The position numbers and the translations under genes were made by a program. Shown in pieces: positions 23,601-30,689 of a DNA stretch of 64,000 bases. Under the pieces are notes generated by a model. That model had not been told where the DNA came from. It did no database searches and saw only the letters and a program-made list of their open reading frames with translations. Origin of the DNA: Cyprinodon diabolis (taxonomy: Eukaryota > Chordata > Actinopteri > Cyprinodontiformes > Cyprinodontidae); NCBI GenBank assembly GCA_030533445.1, contig CM060070.1:48162589-48226588 (forward strand), given 5' to 3'. The first letter of the stretch is position 1. Each line of letters starts with the position of its first letter.

Positions 23601-23662
23601 CTCTCCTCGCAGTCCTTGTGCTTCAGGTGAACCAGCAAGACTTTGTTAAAAAGTTCCTCCAT
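2541..23662 (-). CDS. sass6: SASS6: spindle assembly abnormal protein 6 homolog (SAS-6), ten exons, 3' end outside window
   Basis: SAS-6 is the structural protein of the centriole cartwheel: N-terminal heads dimerise into a ninefold ring and a long coiled coil forms the spokes. Ten minus-strand exons join in one frame (1146 nt, 382 codons): 23601-23662, 19942-19996, 19782-19861, 19601-19705, 18949-19117, 15117-15194, 13783-13902, 7354-7545, 3601-3795 and 2541-2630. Every junction is GT-AG and phases match. Residues about 1-165 form the globular head, with [11 protein letters not shown] and [17 protein letters not shown], both typical of vertebrate SAS-6. Phe127 in [11 protein letters not shown] corresponds to the head-head dimerisation phenylalanine (Phe131 in human). 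From about residue 170 the chain is heptad-rich coiled coil, ending here at SLSEELLK. Human SASS6 has about 657 residues, so the C-terminal part is beyond the left edge; I found no further exon in 1-2540. The introns carry a nested gene, three LINE segments and several arrays. Identification rests on recalled human protein similarity. Confidence 0.95.
2632..3600. other. SASS6 intron between exons 10 and 9
   Basis: Non-coding, with one (AC)n run and a short CAGCGCCTGCAGCCGATG duplication near 3383-3412. Confidence 0.6.
3066..3086. repeat. (AC)n microsatellite
   Basis: An uninterrupted AC run of about 10 units in a SASS6 intron. Another CA run lies at 27943-27957, and a GA run at 24703-24722. 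Confidence 0.85.
3601..3795 (-). CDS. sass6: SASS6 exon 9, coiled coil
   Basis: The exon is 195 nt in phase 0, with acceptor GTTGGCAG and donor GTGAGA. It encodes [20 protein letters not shown], then [20 protein letters not shown]. The intron on its 5' side holds the 2.4-kb 14-bp array, which ends about 208 nt from the acceptor. Confidence 0.95.
4003..6409. repeat. 14-bp minisatellite, about 172 units, in a SASS6 intron
   Basis: The unit is AGGCCTTCTCTACC or AGGCCTTCTCTATC, with no other obvious variation. Because 14 is not a multiple of 3 and no stop is formed, all three plus-strand frames stay open for over 800 codons. The array lies between SASS6 exons 9 and 8. Confidence 0.97.
6410..7353. 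other. SASS6 intron right of the 14-bp array
   Basis: No feature recognised; short poly-G runs at 6890-6930 and 7290. Confidence 0.6.
7354..7545 (-). CDS. sass6: SASS6 exon 8, coiled coil
   Basis: The exon is 192 nt in phase 0, with acceptor GTTTTCAG and donor GTGGGT. It encodes [19 protein letters not shown]..., then [18 protein letters not shown] and KMKLSGSEE, parallel to human LTERKYKGDSTIRELKAKL. Confidence 0.95.
7654..9041 (+). mobile_element. L2-type LINE copy 1, internally deleted
   Basis: The reading frame from 7660 gives reverse-transcriptase text: [48 protein letters not shown] and [20 protein letters not shown]. At about 8130 it jumps from GIKGTA to sequence that in copy 3 encodes [15 protein letters not shown], so the YADD palm region is missing and the remainder is out of frame. 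A 3' UTR of about 0.8 kb follows, ending GGAGCTATAGAAATACACTG near 9030. It lies in a SASS6 intron, antisense to the gene. Confidence 0.9.
9312..10931 (+). CDS. Intronless coiled-coil protein, CCDC177/CCDC185-like, nested in a SASS6 intron
   Basis: This 539-codon open frame starts at an ATG in good Kozak context (AACCATGG) and ends with TGA at 10929. Residues 1-90 are mixed composition, with [17 protein letters not shown] and [12 protein letters not shown]. Residues about 165-530 are a nearly continuous charged coiled coil rich in Arg, Glu and Gln, beginning [18 protein letters not shown]. The C-terminus has [13 protein letters not shown] and [17 protein letters not shown]. This layout recalls the single-exon CCDC177/CCDC185 group (DUF4659) of unknown function; that assignment is from memory and moderate. 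The gene lies in the intron between SASS6 exons 8 and 7, on the opposite strand. A GC box (CCCCGCCCC) lies at about 9220 and AATAAA signals at 11515 and 11577. The frame is intact and codon-like, so a functional gene is likelier than a chance frame. The long minus-strand frame over it is its shadow. Confidence 0.8.
   Translation: MEELSSAPPASCLDLKEPGAEEIRSPQAPESRTQPGINPVQLLIKSLNELIARRQQEAPHEAMKALHDSYEKERSKVLPPCSLQAGSKAAWRPEPCRELKDPSAEPIIYADLCCKGKGCSSLHAPERSTVSSFSLGGLRFSSSTERRLQRITSEVNRRTRVTVSETDRRIAALMLLKHQEEQERLSRSRQEEQERQEARRKEEARQAKAGDERRRRLKQRRKHWNKELEARRTRRQQQEQEEADQLQQQISLQERRWRRLREEEEAQRREKLEAALKEAQERKQHQERMQRERVEMERGQREKEKEAAEHRKERAWRSKALQEQRRRERLQEESHRETLRHVFLKKHVEQQMEEEQSQRRSKHEKKQQRSTEKRRRAAEEQLQLLQRRASAHKVQIQRAQTRTNLLKVQEETHKQILLQQSQRRTQRAANHASALLSSRTLQTRQRRTLRTARHRALREEIHRQEEAARTIREEQLSMKEGRRQRLQRGRELLLQEAQRLAMASFQLREQVRQQTDRRSFDQMEKEVQLVARIHRLTLL
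10965..11368 (+). repeat. Minisatellite of about 59 bp in the 3' UTR of the nested gene
   Basis: GAGGAGCAGAGCCTGGAGG and GGAGGACCTCCCAGCCTGG alternate, with full-length units near 59 bp and shortened units near 35 bp lacking the CCTCCCAGCCTGG half. There are about seven to nine units. The array starts about 35 nt after the stop codon of the gene ending at 10931. Confidence 0.9.
11515..11582 (+). terminator. Polyadenylation signals of the nested coiled-coil gene
   Basis: AATAAA occurs at 11515-11520, again just downstream in AAAATAAAAAG, and at about 11577 in GAAATAAATC. They lie about 590-650 nt after the stop codon, so the 3' UTR would include the 59-bp minisatellite. Confidence 0.5.
11590..12300. 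other. SASS6 intron between nested gene and hAT remnant
   Basis: No gene or known repeat recognised. Confidence 0.55.
12308..13581. mobile_element. ZBED-type hAT element remnant
   Basis: The left part has GGCAACGAATTTCATCATCG and TTGTGTCGCGCGATTAATGC. The right end is CGATTCATCGATTAATCG-rich and finishes AATAATCGTTAGTTGCAGCC, the reverse of the GGCTGCAACTAACGATTATT terminus common in fish hAT elements. A decayed BED finger lies inside. No 8-bp duplication was found and the left terminus seems truncated. Confidence 0.7.
12586..12690 (+). pseudogene. Decayed BED zinc finger of a hAT transposase
   Basis: The frame from 12604 reads CNFCKNK, then a TGA at 12625, then [20 protein letters not shown]. 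The Cys-x2-Cys and His-x4-His spacing is that of a BED finger, and QHLKRKH is typical of ZBED proteins. The in-frame stop shows it is dead. Confidence 0.7.
13783..13902 (-). CDS. sass6: SASS6 exon 7, coiled coil
   Basis: The exon is 120 nt in phase 0, with acceptor TGTTCCAG and donor GTAAGA. It encodes [16 protein letters not shown] and then [18 protein letters not shown], matching the human coiled-coil start. Confidence 0.94.
14098..14180 (+). mobile_element. tRNA-related SINE fragment
   Basis: GATGGCCTAGTGTTAGAC (degenerate A box), GGTTCCATCCCC (degenerate B box) and CCCTGAGCAAGACCCT match the head of fish tRNA-type SINEs. It is internally deleted and lacks a clear tail. Confidence 0.55.
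14714..15030. repeat. (CCTT)n/(CCCT)n microsatellite tract
   Basis: CTTCCTTCC and CCCTCCCTC blocks form a nearly uninterrupted polypyrimidine tract of about 0.3 kb on the plus strand, with three AATT interruptions near 14845-14872. It lies 85-400 nt downstream of the SASS6 exon 6 donor. Confidence 0.95.
15117..15194 (-). CDS. sass6: SASS6 exon 6, start of coiled coil
   Basis: The exon is 78 nt in phase 0, with acceptor CTGTTTCAG and donor GTCAGT. It encodes [17 protein letters not shown] then [10 protein letters not shown] 0.3-kb pure AAGG/AGGG tract (minus-strand sense) starts about 85 nt past the donor. Confidence 0.92.
15211..18010 (-). mobile_element. APE-type non-LTR retrotransposon (Rex/CR1/L2-like), internally deleted
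   Basis: Minus-strand frames give, in order, an endonuclease ([49 protein letters not shown]), a linker ([20 protein letters not shown]) and the start of the reverse transcriptase ([32 protein letters not shown]). At about 15930 it jumps to the C-terminal part ([30 protein letters not shown]), so the catalytic palm is deleted. The 3' end is at 15211-15240 with a GATTA repeat tail. It lies between SASS6 exons 6 and 5, in the gene's orientation. Confidence 0.88.
18012..18645 (+). mobile_element. L2-type LINE copy 2, 3' UTR only
   Basis: From CATTCTATCTCTATTCTCCC to CTGAATAGAATTGAAT the sequence is nearly identical to the 3' UTRs of the copies at 7654 and 40051. It is 5' truncated and abuts the oppositely oriented LINE at 15211-18010. 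Confidence 0.9.
18949..19117 (-). CDS. sass6: SASS6 exon 5, end of globular head
   Basis: The exon is 169 nt, with acceptor TTCTCAG and donor GTTGGT. It encodes [18 protein letters not shown], then [17 protein letters not shown] with the conserved dimerisation Phe, and ends ...LAARLSSLK in phase 0. The next exon starts the coiled coil. Confidence 0.95.
19601..19705 (-). CDS. sass6: SASS6 exon 4
   Basis: The exon is 105 nt, with acceptor TCTGAGCAG and donor GTAGGA. It encodes [18 protein letters not shown] and then [16 protein letters not shown], highly similar to human SAS-6. Confidence 0.95.
19782..19861 (-). CDS. sass6: SASS6 exon 3
   Basis: The exon is 80 nt, with acceptor CCCTATCAG and donor GTAGGA. 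It encodes [16 protein letters not shown] and then [10 protein letters not shown], part of the SAS-6 head (PISA region). Confidence 0.95.
19942..19996 (-). CDS. sass6: SASS6 exon 2
   Basis: The exon is 55 nt, with acceptor TTTTACAG and donor GTGAGT. It encodes [18 protein letters not shown]; the PVHR-[KR] motif is conserved in SAS-6 heads. It ends in phase 0. Confidence 0.93.
20172..20430 (-). mobile_element. 3' fragment of the same LINE family as 15211-18010
   Basis: TTTATTGATTGATCTCACAG and AAGGTGCATGATGGGATATA parallel the 3' UTR at 15238-15330. It has a TGATT-type tail at its left end. It is 5' truncated and non-coding. Confidence 0.7.
21016..21706. mobile_element. hAT-type MITE with 8-bp target duplication ATTAAAAC
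   Basis: TAGTGACGCACGATAT at the left and the reverse complement of TAGGGATGCAGGATAT at the right are imperfect inverted ends. ATTAAAAC flanks both sides (21008-21015 and 21707-21714). The 691-bp interior is non-coding, with ATATCGG/CCGATAT words near both ends typical of a common fish repeat. It lies in SASS6 intron 1. Confidence 0.9.
21720..23500. other. SASS6 intron 1, AT-rich, no feature recognised
   Basis: AT-rich non-coding DNA with a (GAT)n run at 21818-21841 and many ATTTAT words. Confidence 0.6.
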
Positions 23663-23720
23663 GGCGGACAGAGGAGGCTACAGCACCGGCTAGCTTAGCG
23701 GCTAGCTCAGCGGCAGCCGC
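23500..23720 (-). promoter_or_regulatory. GC-rich, CpG-island-like SASS6 promoter and 5' UTR
   Basis: This 0.2 kb around the SASS6 start codon is CpG- and GC-rich (GCGGCGGGGAGCC, GCAGCCGCGGCGCC), in contrast to AT-rich DNA on both sides. No TATA box stands out. This fits a housekeeping-type promoter. The transcription start is inferred to lie about 20-100 nt upstream of the ATG, not seen. Confidence 0.55.
23601..23662 (-). CDS. sass6: SASS6 exon 1 (start codon)
   Basis: The ATG at 23662-23660 opens [11 protein letters not shown]...KDCEE; KDCEE is shared with human SAS-6. The donor GTGAGC follows at 23600. The exon is 62 nt and ends two bases into an Arg codon. A GC-rich region surrounds it. 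Confidence 0.92.
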
Positions 23721-24420
23721 GGCGCCAAATCATTCAACTTCTTCTTCTTCTTCGCTTCCGCCTCCTCCTCCTCCTTCTTCTTCTTCTGTTTATTGACTGG
23801 TGTTCATTACCGCCACTAGCTGGTGGCCTATAAAATCTTTCTATTGAACTTTTCCTTAAACTGGTTTTAAAAGATCATAATAATTGATTTGCTTCCTGAA
23901 TTTATTTATGATTTATAGATTAAATTTTTCTTTATTTTTCTCCTCATTAAACCTCTTTCTGTTCCAGATGTTTGTTCTGTTTTGTTATTTTAGCCACACT
24001 GGTTCCTGGATTATATTTGACTATTTTAAAAAGTTTTTCTTTCTGTGTCCAAATCTTGATAATTTCAAACATCTTTCTTTATTTCATCTTTTCAACTTTA
24101 TATTTTCTTTAGTTTTAGTTTGAAGACACTTTTAATCTCTGATATCCACTTCCCAGCCTTCCTCTCTGCGTTTCCATGGAAACGCTGTTGTTTATCTCAT
24201 TGTTGTCTTATATCTGATGTTTTAGTCTGATCCAGATGGAGTTTAGATCTAAGTGTTGTATTTCTACTGTCCTCCTCTTGATGGCGGCTCGTTTTCCAGC
24301 CTCTCCTGCTTGTTTCAAACTAATCAGTCCTGTTTTTTTTCCTTTGTTCAAATAATCTGATCCACAGTCTCTGCTAAACACCTCCTTAGATTTAGGACTT
24401 TTTTAAACATTTTTATAGGT
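23721..24420. other. Region upstream of SASS6
   Basis: CTTCTTCTT-rich tract at 23740-23790, then AT-rich DNA. No gene seen. Confidence 0.55.
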
Positions 24421-26251
24421 TCAGGTTCAGCTTTTATTGTCACTTTCTTCATATGCACAAGACATACAAGGGAAATGGAATTACGTTTTCTCTCTATACC
24501 ATGCCAGGACAAGACATATGCAAGACTGACATTTTACAGACTGACATAAAGTGCAGGACATGACAGGAAACAGTGATAGACTGGTAACAATAAGTGGTCA
24601 ATAATAAATACAGAACAAAGAACATATGGCATTTAACATTAACATTCAATATTTAACATTGAACATGTAAAAGAAGATAAGATAGATATAGAGTGTGTGT
24701 GAGAGAGAGAGAGAGAGAGAGGCAGTCAGCTTCCTGTCTGCCTGGTGGCTGGAGCAGACCGTGTGGGGAGGGGGTGGAGGGAGTTCAGCATTCTGGTGGC
24801 CTGGTGGATGAAGGTGTTTGCCAGCCGGGTGGTTCTGGACCGTAGGCTCCCGTACCTCTTTCCGGAGGGCAGGAGACGGATCAGGTTGTGTGCTGGGTGG
24901 GTGTAGTCCTTCCAAATGAGGCGGCTGGAGTAGATGTCTTGCAGGGAGGGGAGAGGTGCCTTGATGATCCTCCCAGCTGTGTTCACTATACCAGAGGTCT
25001 TCAACAGGGGGTCCGTGACCCCTAGGGGGGCCCCAGAGGTGCTACATGGGGGTTGTGAAAGTTTTGGTTGATTCAAAATTTTTGTTTATATTCCCTCCTG
25101 CAATTTTTTCCACTGATTGAAATGTCTTTAAATCCACATTAACATGAATCCAACAGACTGCAGTAAACAGATCAATGGAGGCAGAAGATGTCTTTCAGTC
25201 ATCAATGCACACATTCAGAGACACACAGGAGCTCTTTCAAGCTGGGCACCGTTTCATTCACAACACCTGTCCCATCAACCAGGAATCAGAAATACTTTAA
25301 TAATCCCAGGGAGGGATTACTTTAGTTACATTACTCCATCGGTAATAGAGTGACTATAGGACCAGTTTGATACAATATTTGGGGGTCCCCGCTCCATCTG
25401 GCCATGAGTTTGGGGGTCCTTGGCCTGGAAAACGTTGAAGACCCCTGCACTATACGTTGCAGGGCTTTCCTGTTGTAGTAAGTGCAGCTCCCGCCCCATA
25501 CAGTGATACAGCTGGTGATGATGCTTTCAATGGTTCCTCTGTAGAAGGAGGTCATGATGGCTGGTGGGGCACTGGCCTGATTCAGCTTCCGCAGGAAGTA
25601 GAGGCGTTGTTGGGCTTTCTTGACCAGTGATGCAGTGTTGGTGGTCCAGGAGAGGTCGTCGCTGATGTGCACTCCTAGGAATTTAGTGCTGCTCACTCTC
25701 TCCACAGCAGCGCCATCGATGGTCAGTGGCAGGAGTCGGCGGGGACCTTTCTGGAAGTCGACAACAATCTCCTTTGTCTTGCTGACATTCAGGAGGAGGT
25801 TGTTGTCACTGCACCACTTGGCTAGGTGGTCCACCTCTGTCCTGTAGTGTGTCTCTTCGCCGTTGGAGATGAGTCCCACCAGGGTTGTGTCGTCTGCAAA
25901 CTTCACCAGGTGGTTGGTGCTGTGGGTTGTTTTGCAGTCGGGTGTGAGTAGGGTGAAGAGCAGAGGGCTTAGCACGCACCCTTGTGGAGCTCCTGCGTGA
26001 TAGTGTCCGAGGTGTTGTTGCCGACGCGCACTACTTGCGGTCTCTGGCACAGGAAGCCCAGCAGCCAGTTACAGAGGGAGGTGCTGAGGCCCAGTTTGTC
26101 CAGTTTGCAGATCAGCTGTTGGGGTATAATTGTATTGAATGCTGAGCTGAAGTCGATGAACAGCATTCTCACATAAGAGTCTTTTTTCTCCAGGTGAGTG
26201 ATGGCTGGGTGCAGAGCTGAGCTGATGGCGTCCTCTGTGGAGCATCTGTTA
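24421..26251 (-). mobile_element. Rex1-like LINE, 5' truncated, interrupted by a hAT MITE
   Basis: The minus-strand reading is [44 protein letters not shown] (catalytic FADD), then LGVHISDDLSWTTNT and RGTIESIITSCITVWGGSCT. After the 24992-25447 insertion it continues VNTAGRIIKAPLPSLQDIYS and HPAHNLIRLLPSGKRYGSLR. The 3' UTR ends near 24421 (TTTATTGTCACTTTCTTC). It lies between NFIC and SASS6. A frameshift near 25980 breaks the frame. Confidence 0.9.
24992..25447. mobile_element. hAT-type MITE with 8-bp target duplication, nested in the Rex1-like LINE
   Basis: The ends are CAGAGGTCTTCAAC (left) and the reverse complement of CAGGGGTCTTCAAC (right), 13 of 14 matching. CACTATAC is present directly on both sides (24984-24991 and 25448-25455). 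The element is 456 bp and non-coding. It includes a LINE-tail-like piece (GAAATACTTTAATAATCCCA) near 25290. Confidence 0.93.
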
Positions 26252-26599
26252 TAGATGAATATTTCATCTGATTTTCATAAAAAACTGATCCCTAAATATA
26301 TTAAACTTTTTACTTGTACTAATTATTTTTATATGACTATTATGAATTTTATACTCGCTGTTATATTTTTCAATGTAAAAACCAAATGTTTTGTCTTTTC
26401 AACTGAGATGTTTCTCTGCCTGAACTTTCTCATCTTAGACTTTCTTAACCATAAATTCTACTTCATGTCTTCTTCTCCATAATATCGCTCTATCATCAGC
26501 ATTTAATAAATGATCAGTTTCTTTTCCCAATCCCTGTAAATATCTCTGAAAACAACAGTAGACCTGTAATCCTGCCTGGAGCGGCTCCGGTTTATAATC

Positions 26600-26885
26600 T
26601 GTAAAGTTCCATCCATCCATTTGGGGGGGTGAGGGGTGCTGGTGTCTATCTCCAGCGGTCAATGGGCAGGAGGCGGGTCCACTCTGGACAGGTCTGCAGT
26701 CCATCACAGGGCAACGCAGAGACAAACAATCATTCACACACACACCTAAGGAGGATTTAGAGAAGCCAATTAACCCAACTGTTTTTGGACTGTGGGAGGA
26801 AGCCGGAGTACCCAGAGAGAACCCACGCATGCTCAGGGAGAACATGCAGAGTCCATGCAGAAAGACCCAGGGCCGGGTTAGAAAT
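26600..26885. mobile_element. Common teleost interspersed repeat
   Basis: CAGTCCATCACAGGGCAACG, ACACACACCTAAGGAGGATT and GTGGGAGGAAGCCGGAGTAC followed by CCAGAGAGAACCCACGCATG form a very widespread fish repeat. I recognise the text but not the family name with certainty. Confidence 0.65.
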
Positions 26886-26889
26886 AGTG

Positions 26890-27965
26890 AATGCAGATCG
26901 CTTTACAGAGAGGGTGGAGGAGCCAGGATCTGGGATGGAGGCTATTCTTAGTTGTTCCTGCTGTGGAAATGAGGAAAAGTATCATCGATCTCTGCAGAGG
27001 AGCTGCTGGGACTTTTCCTGCTGTTGATCATCAGCCATTAAAGACACCAGTTGCATCTGGTTCAGATTGGACACTTTGTAGGATTAAGATCCTGGTTGAG
27101 ACGGATACCGCATTAGAAATAACGATATGAAAACATGTGGTGCATTTATGGGTAGCAGAGTATATAAGGGACTTAACTAGAGAATTATGCAAAGGTGGGA
27201 GGAGTTGCCAGAGTTCCCGTCTGTAAGCATATTTTAGGGCCTTTGAGGACCTGATGAATCCTTTGATCTTCTATAAACAGCTGATCATGGAAAGCGTCCA
27301 GTCTTCTAGAAAGATCCTTCAACCATCATTTTTCTGTTTTAAGGACAGTCTGCTGGAATTTCATGGTTTTAAAGTTGGTGAAACACCAGCATCAAAGCGC
27401 TGAACGTATTTCATATGAACCCTTTGATTCTGCAGCTTCACTGGATTCACCCTTTTTCTGTTTTTCAGTAACCAGTCCTCCCTTCTCCCTGCAGTGGAAT
27501 CATCTAGAATCAACCAGCCGCGGGAAGTGGGGGTGCCTTGCTCATGGACATTTTGGAAAATGATTTGGACGTTTTTTATTTGACCATTTTGTGTGTTTGG
27601 ATTAAAGTTCATTATTTTGAGGCCCGATCAACACGGGTTCGCAGAAGTTACGTTGCCATGGCAACATCAAGCAAAGGTAAAGCCTGGCGGCAGCAGACTA
27701 GTTTAACAATCTAATAAGATCATAAGAGACTTAATCTCCATGACACCTGTAACCATGGCAACCTGCCTGTAGCTCAGAGTCAGAGCGTGGAGCCGCCGCT
27801 CACCTTCACATCCAGAGAACCGTTCACTAATGTTTAAATGGAGCCAACAGTCACATGTGATGTAAACACAGCGACTCAGCCAGCTGACCTAATCTATGCT
27901 GTTATAGTGAAGTTTAATCAACAGATACCCCCCCCTCCCCACACACACACACAGAGAATGACACA
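26890..27965. other. Intergenic DNA between SASS6 and the NFIC 3' end
   Basis: No open frame of interest on either strand and no repeat recognised. Confidence 0.5.
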
Positions 27966-27988
27966 CTTCAGGCTGTCAGTACAGCTTG

Positions 27989-27994
27989 TTTATT
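27989..27994 (-). terminator. Candidate NFIC polyadenylation signal
   Basis: TTTATT on the plus strand is AATAAA on the minus strand, in the context GTTTATTAATGG. Cleavage would fall near 27965-27975, just before a CA-repeat. Confidence 0.4.
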
Positions 27995-29679
27995 AATGGT
28001 ATATTTTGCATAGGAAAACATACTCAGCTCCAGTAATGACTTCATAAAGTATTAGAATAGTAAATATGGAAATCTGAAAGAGACGCTGCTGATGGAGAAA
28101 TGCACATGCCATGGAGAGACATTCAAAACCCGGAAACCGTCCGAAAAACTGGAGCGGATGTTAAAAAGGTTGATCTCAGTTTTAACATGCAAACAGAACA
28201 GTAACCATTATTAAAACTGCTCTAGTCTAAAGTAGCCCTTTCCACAGTGACCATAGCTCCTCCCACTGCATCGCCCCCCCACGCCGCACATCAGGAGCGT
28301 AACCCCCGGTTACAACGCAGAAATATGGGAACAGGAGTTCTGGGAATCAGAAGTGACTTGTAACGGCGTCCTGGGGGAGGGTGGGGGGGTGATAGTCATG
28401 CAGTCCTTCATGCCGACACGCTGTCAGGAGGGGGTTTATATATTCAGAGCCATCAAGCAGAGCCGTCTAAAGGGGGGGATCTGGGGGGGCCGCGACTCGG
28501 AGCATCTGGTCCGACTCGGGATCAAACAAGCAATAAAACTGACAGAAAAAAGCAAAACAATGATCTAAACCTCTGCAGGAATCTGAGGCCGGAGGCGTTG
28601 CAGTGTGACGGACGGCTGCTGTAACGGTCCCAAGCCAACCGAGGCCCAGACCAGATCAGAACCACCCGGCACGCCGTTAGACGGCGGAAAACATCCCAAA
28701 AAAACCTTTCCTTACGGGCTGCAGCGCCATAGATGATGCTATGGATGGCCTCACCCCCTCCAACACACGACTAAGACACCAAATCTGTTAGGAAACCGCT
28801 AAACGCTGCAGGTTCTGATGGTACTGACCCAACTGGAAACTGGAACTGGAAAGCTCAGCAGTGATCCCTGATCAGGATGTGTGTATAAATGTTCACTGGC
28901 AAAGATGGAGCGTCTGCATGACGTAGAACAGCTGACGTCGGATTAGTGTTTCAATCATTTCTGTGTTGCGTCTCAGATGAACTAATATAGCTTCTCTCAG
29001 CTGGAGATCTAACCTTTAATCTACTAATCTACGGTTTCTAGAAGCGAAGAAGCAAAGCTGGAGAGGAAAAGACCAACAGAGAGCAACGCTTACATCCCAG
29101 AATAATCGATTTCTAACGCTGCACTCCGTTCCTGGGTCGCCGCATCCCTCAGTAATGAGCTGCTGAGAATCCTCCAACAGACCTTCATGTCAATCCAACC
29201 AAAGATTAGTGAAACATGCAGAAACTTTGAGCAGAAACTATCACCTCTGCTACTGAAGCATCCCTGCTCTGCAGTCCACATTACAGCCAGGAGGAGATAA
29301 GAGGACTAGGAGGCCATGCAGGAGGCAGCCTTCAGTTGGAGCGGAGCCGCTGTGGACGCCTGCAGGCACGACGACGGCGGCTAGAAAAGGAGGCTTTGCT
29401 TCTTTGCTCCTCAGCAGGATGTTGGTAGAAAGAGTAAAGAAGGGAAGTGGTGTCTGATCAAACTAGAGGGTTTTCATCACAGAAACGATACGGAGACGCT
29501 AACAAGCCAAGAAGAACGTGTCGGACTAAAGCCTGAATCTGCACCAACAATAGCCTCCAGCCCACTGGCTCCACCTGGAAGAGGCAGAGTTCTGTTTGAT
29601 CCACAGATTATTCTACACAATCCCATCCATCAGAGACCCAAACCGCTGCAGTTCAATCCGATTCACCCCAAACCAGTGG

Positions 29680-30680
29680 GTCTGGGTCCGGTTGGTACCG
29701 TGCGTCAACCAGCAGTCTGAGTGGGTCTGGTTGGTACCGTGCGTCAACCAGCAGTCTGAGTGGGTCTGGGTCCGATTGGTACCGTGCATCAACCAGCAGT
29801 CTCAGTGGGTCTGGGTCCGGTTGGTACCGTGCATCAACCAGCAGTCTGAGTGGGTCTGGGTCCGGTTGGTACCGTGCATCAACCAGCAGTCTGAGTGGGT
29901 CTGGGTCTGGTTGGTACCGTGCATCAACCAGCAGTCAGAGTGGGTCTGGGTCCGGTTGGTACCGTGCATCAACCAGCAGTCTGAGTGGGTCTGGGTCTGG
30001 TTGGTACCGTGCATCAACCAGCAGTCTGAGTGGGTCTGGGTCCGGTTGGTACCGTGCATCAACCAGCAGTCTGAGTGGGTCTGGGTCCGGTTGGTACCGT
30101 GCATCAACCAGCAGTCTGAGTGGGTCTGGGTCCGGTTGGTACCGTGCATCAACCAGCAGTCTGAGTGGGTCTGGGTCCGGTTGGTACCGTGCATCAACCA
30201 GCAGTCTGAGTGGGTCTGGGTCCGGTTGGTACCGTGCATCAACCAGCAGTCTGAGTGGGTCTGGGTCCGGTTGGTACCGTGCGTCAACCAGCAGTCAGAG
30301 TGGGTCTGGGTCCGGTTGGTACCGTGCGTCAACCAGCAGTCAGAGTGGGTCTGGGTCCGGTTGGTACCGTGCGTCAACCAGCAGTCTGAGTGGGTCTGGG
30401 TCCGGTTGGTACCGTGCGTCAACCAGCAGTCTGAGTGGGTCTGGGTCCGGTTGGTACCGTGCATCAACCAGCAGTCTGAGTGGGTCTGGGTCTGGTTGGT
30501 ACCGTGCATCAACCAGCAGTCTGAGTGGGTCTGGGTCCGGTTGGTACCGTGCGTCAACCAGCAGTCTGAGTGGGTCTGGGTCCGGTTGGTACCGTGCGTC
30601 AACCAGCAGTCTGAGTGGGTCTGGGTCCGGTTGGTACCGTGCATCAACCAGCAGTCTGAGTGGGTCTGGGTCCGGTTGGT
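29680..30680. repeat. 45-bp minisatellite, about 22 units
   Basis: The unit contains GGTTGGTACCGTGCATCAAC, then CAGCAGTCTGAGTGGGTCTG and GGTCC. GCATC/GCGTC, TCTGAG/TCAGAG and GTCCGG/GTCTGG are the variants. It lies in the inferred NFIC 3' UTR. Frames are open on both strands because 45 is a multiple of 3. Confidence 0.95.
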
Positions 30681-30689
30681 AACCTTTAG

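Noticed and set aside
23884..24123. 79-codon Phe-rich plus-strand frame
   Set aside because: AT-rich chance frame upstream of SASS6; no start context or family match.
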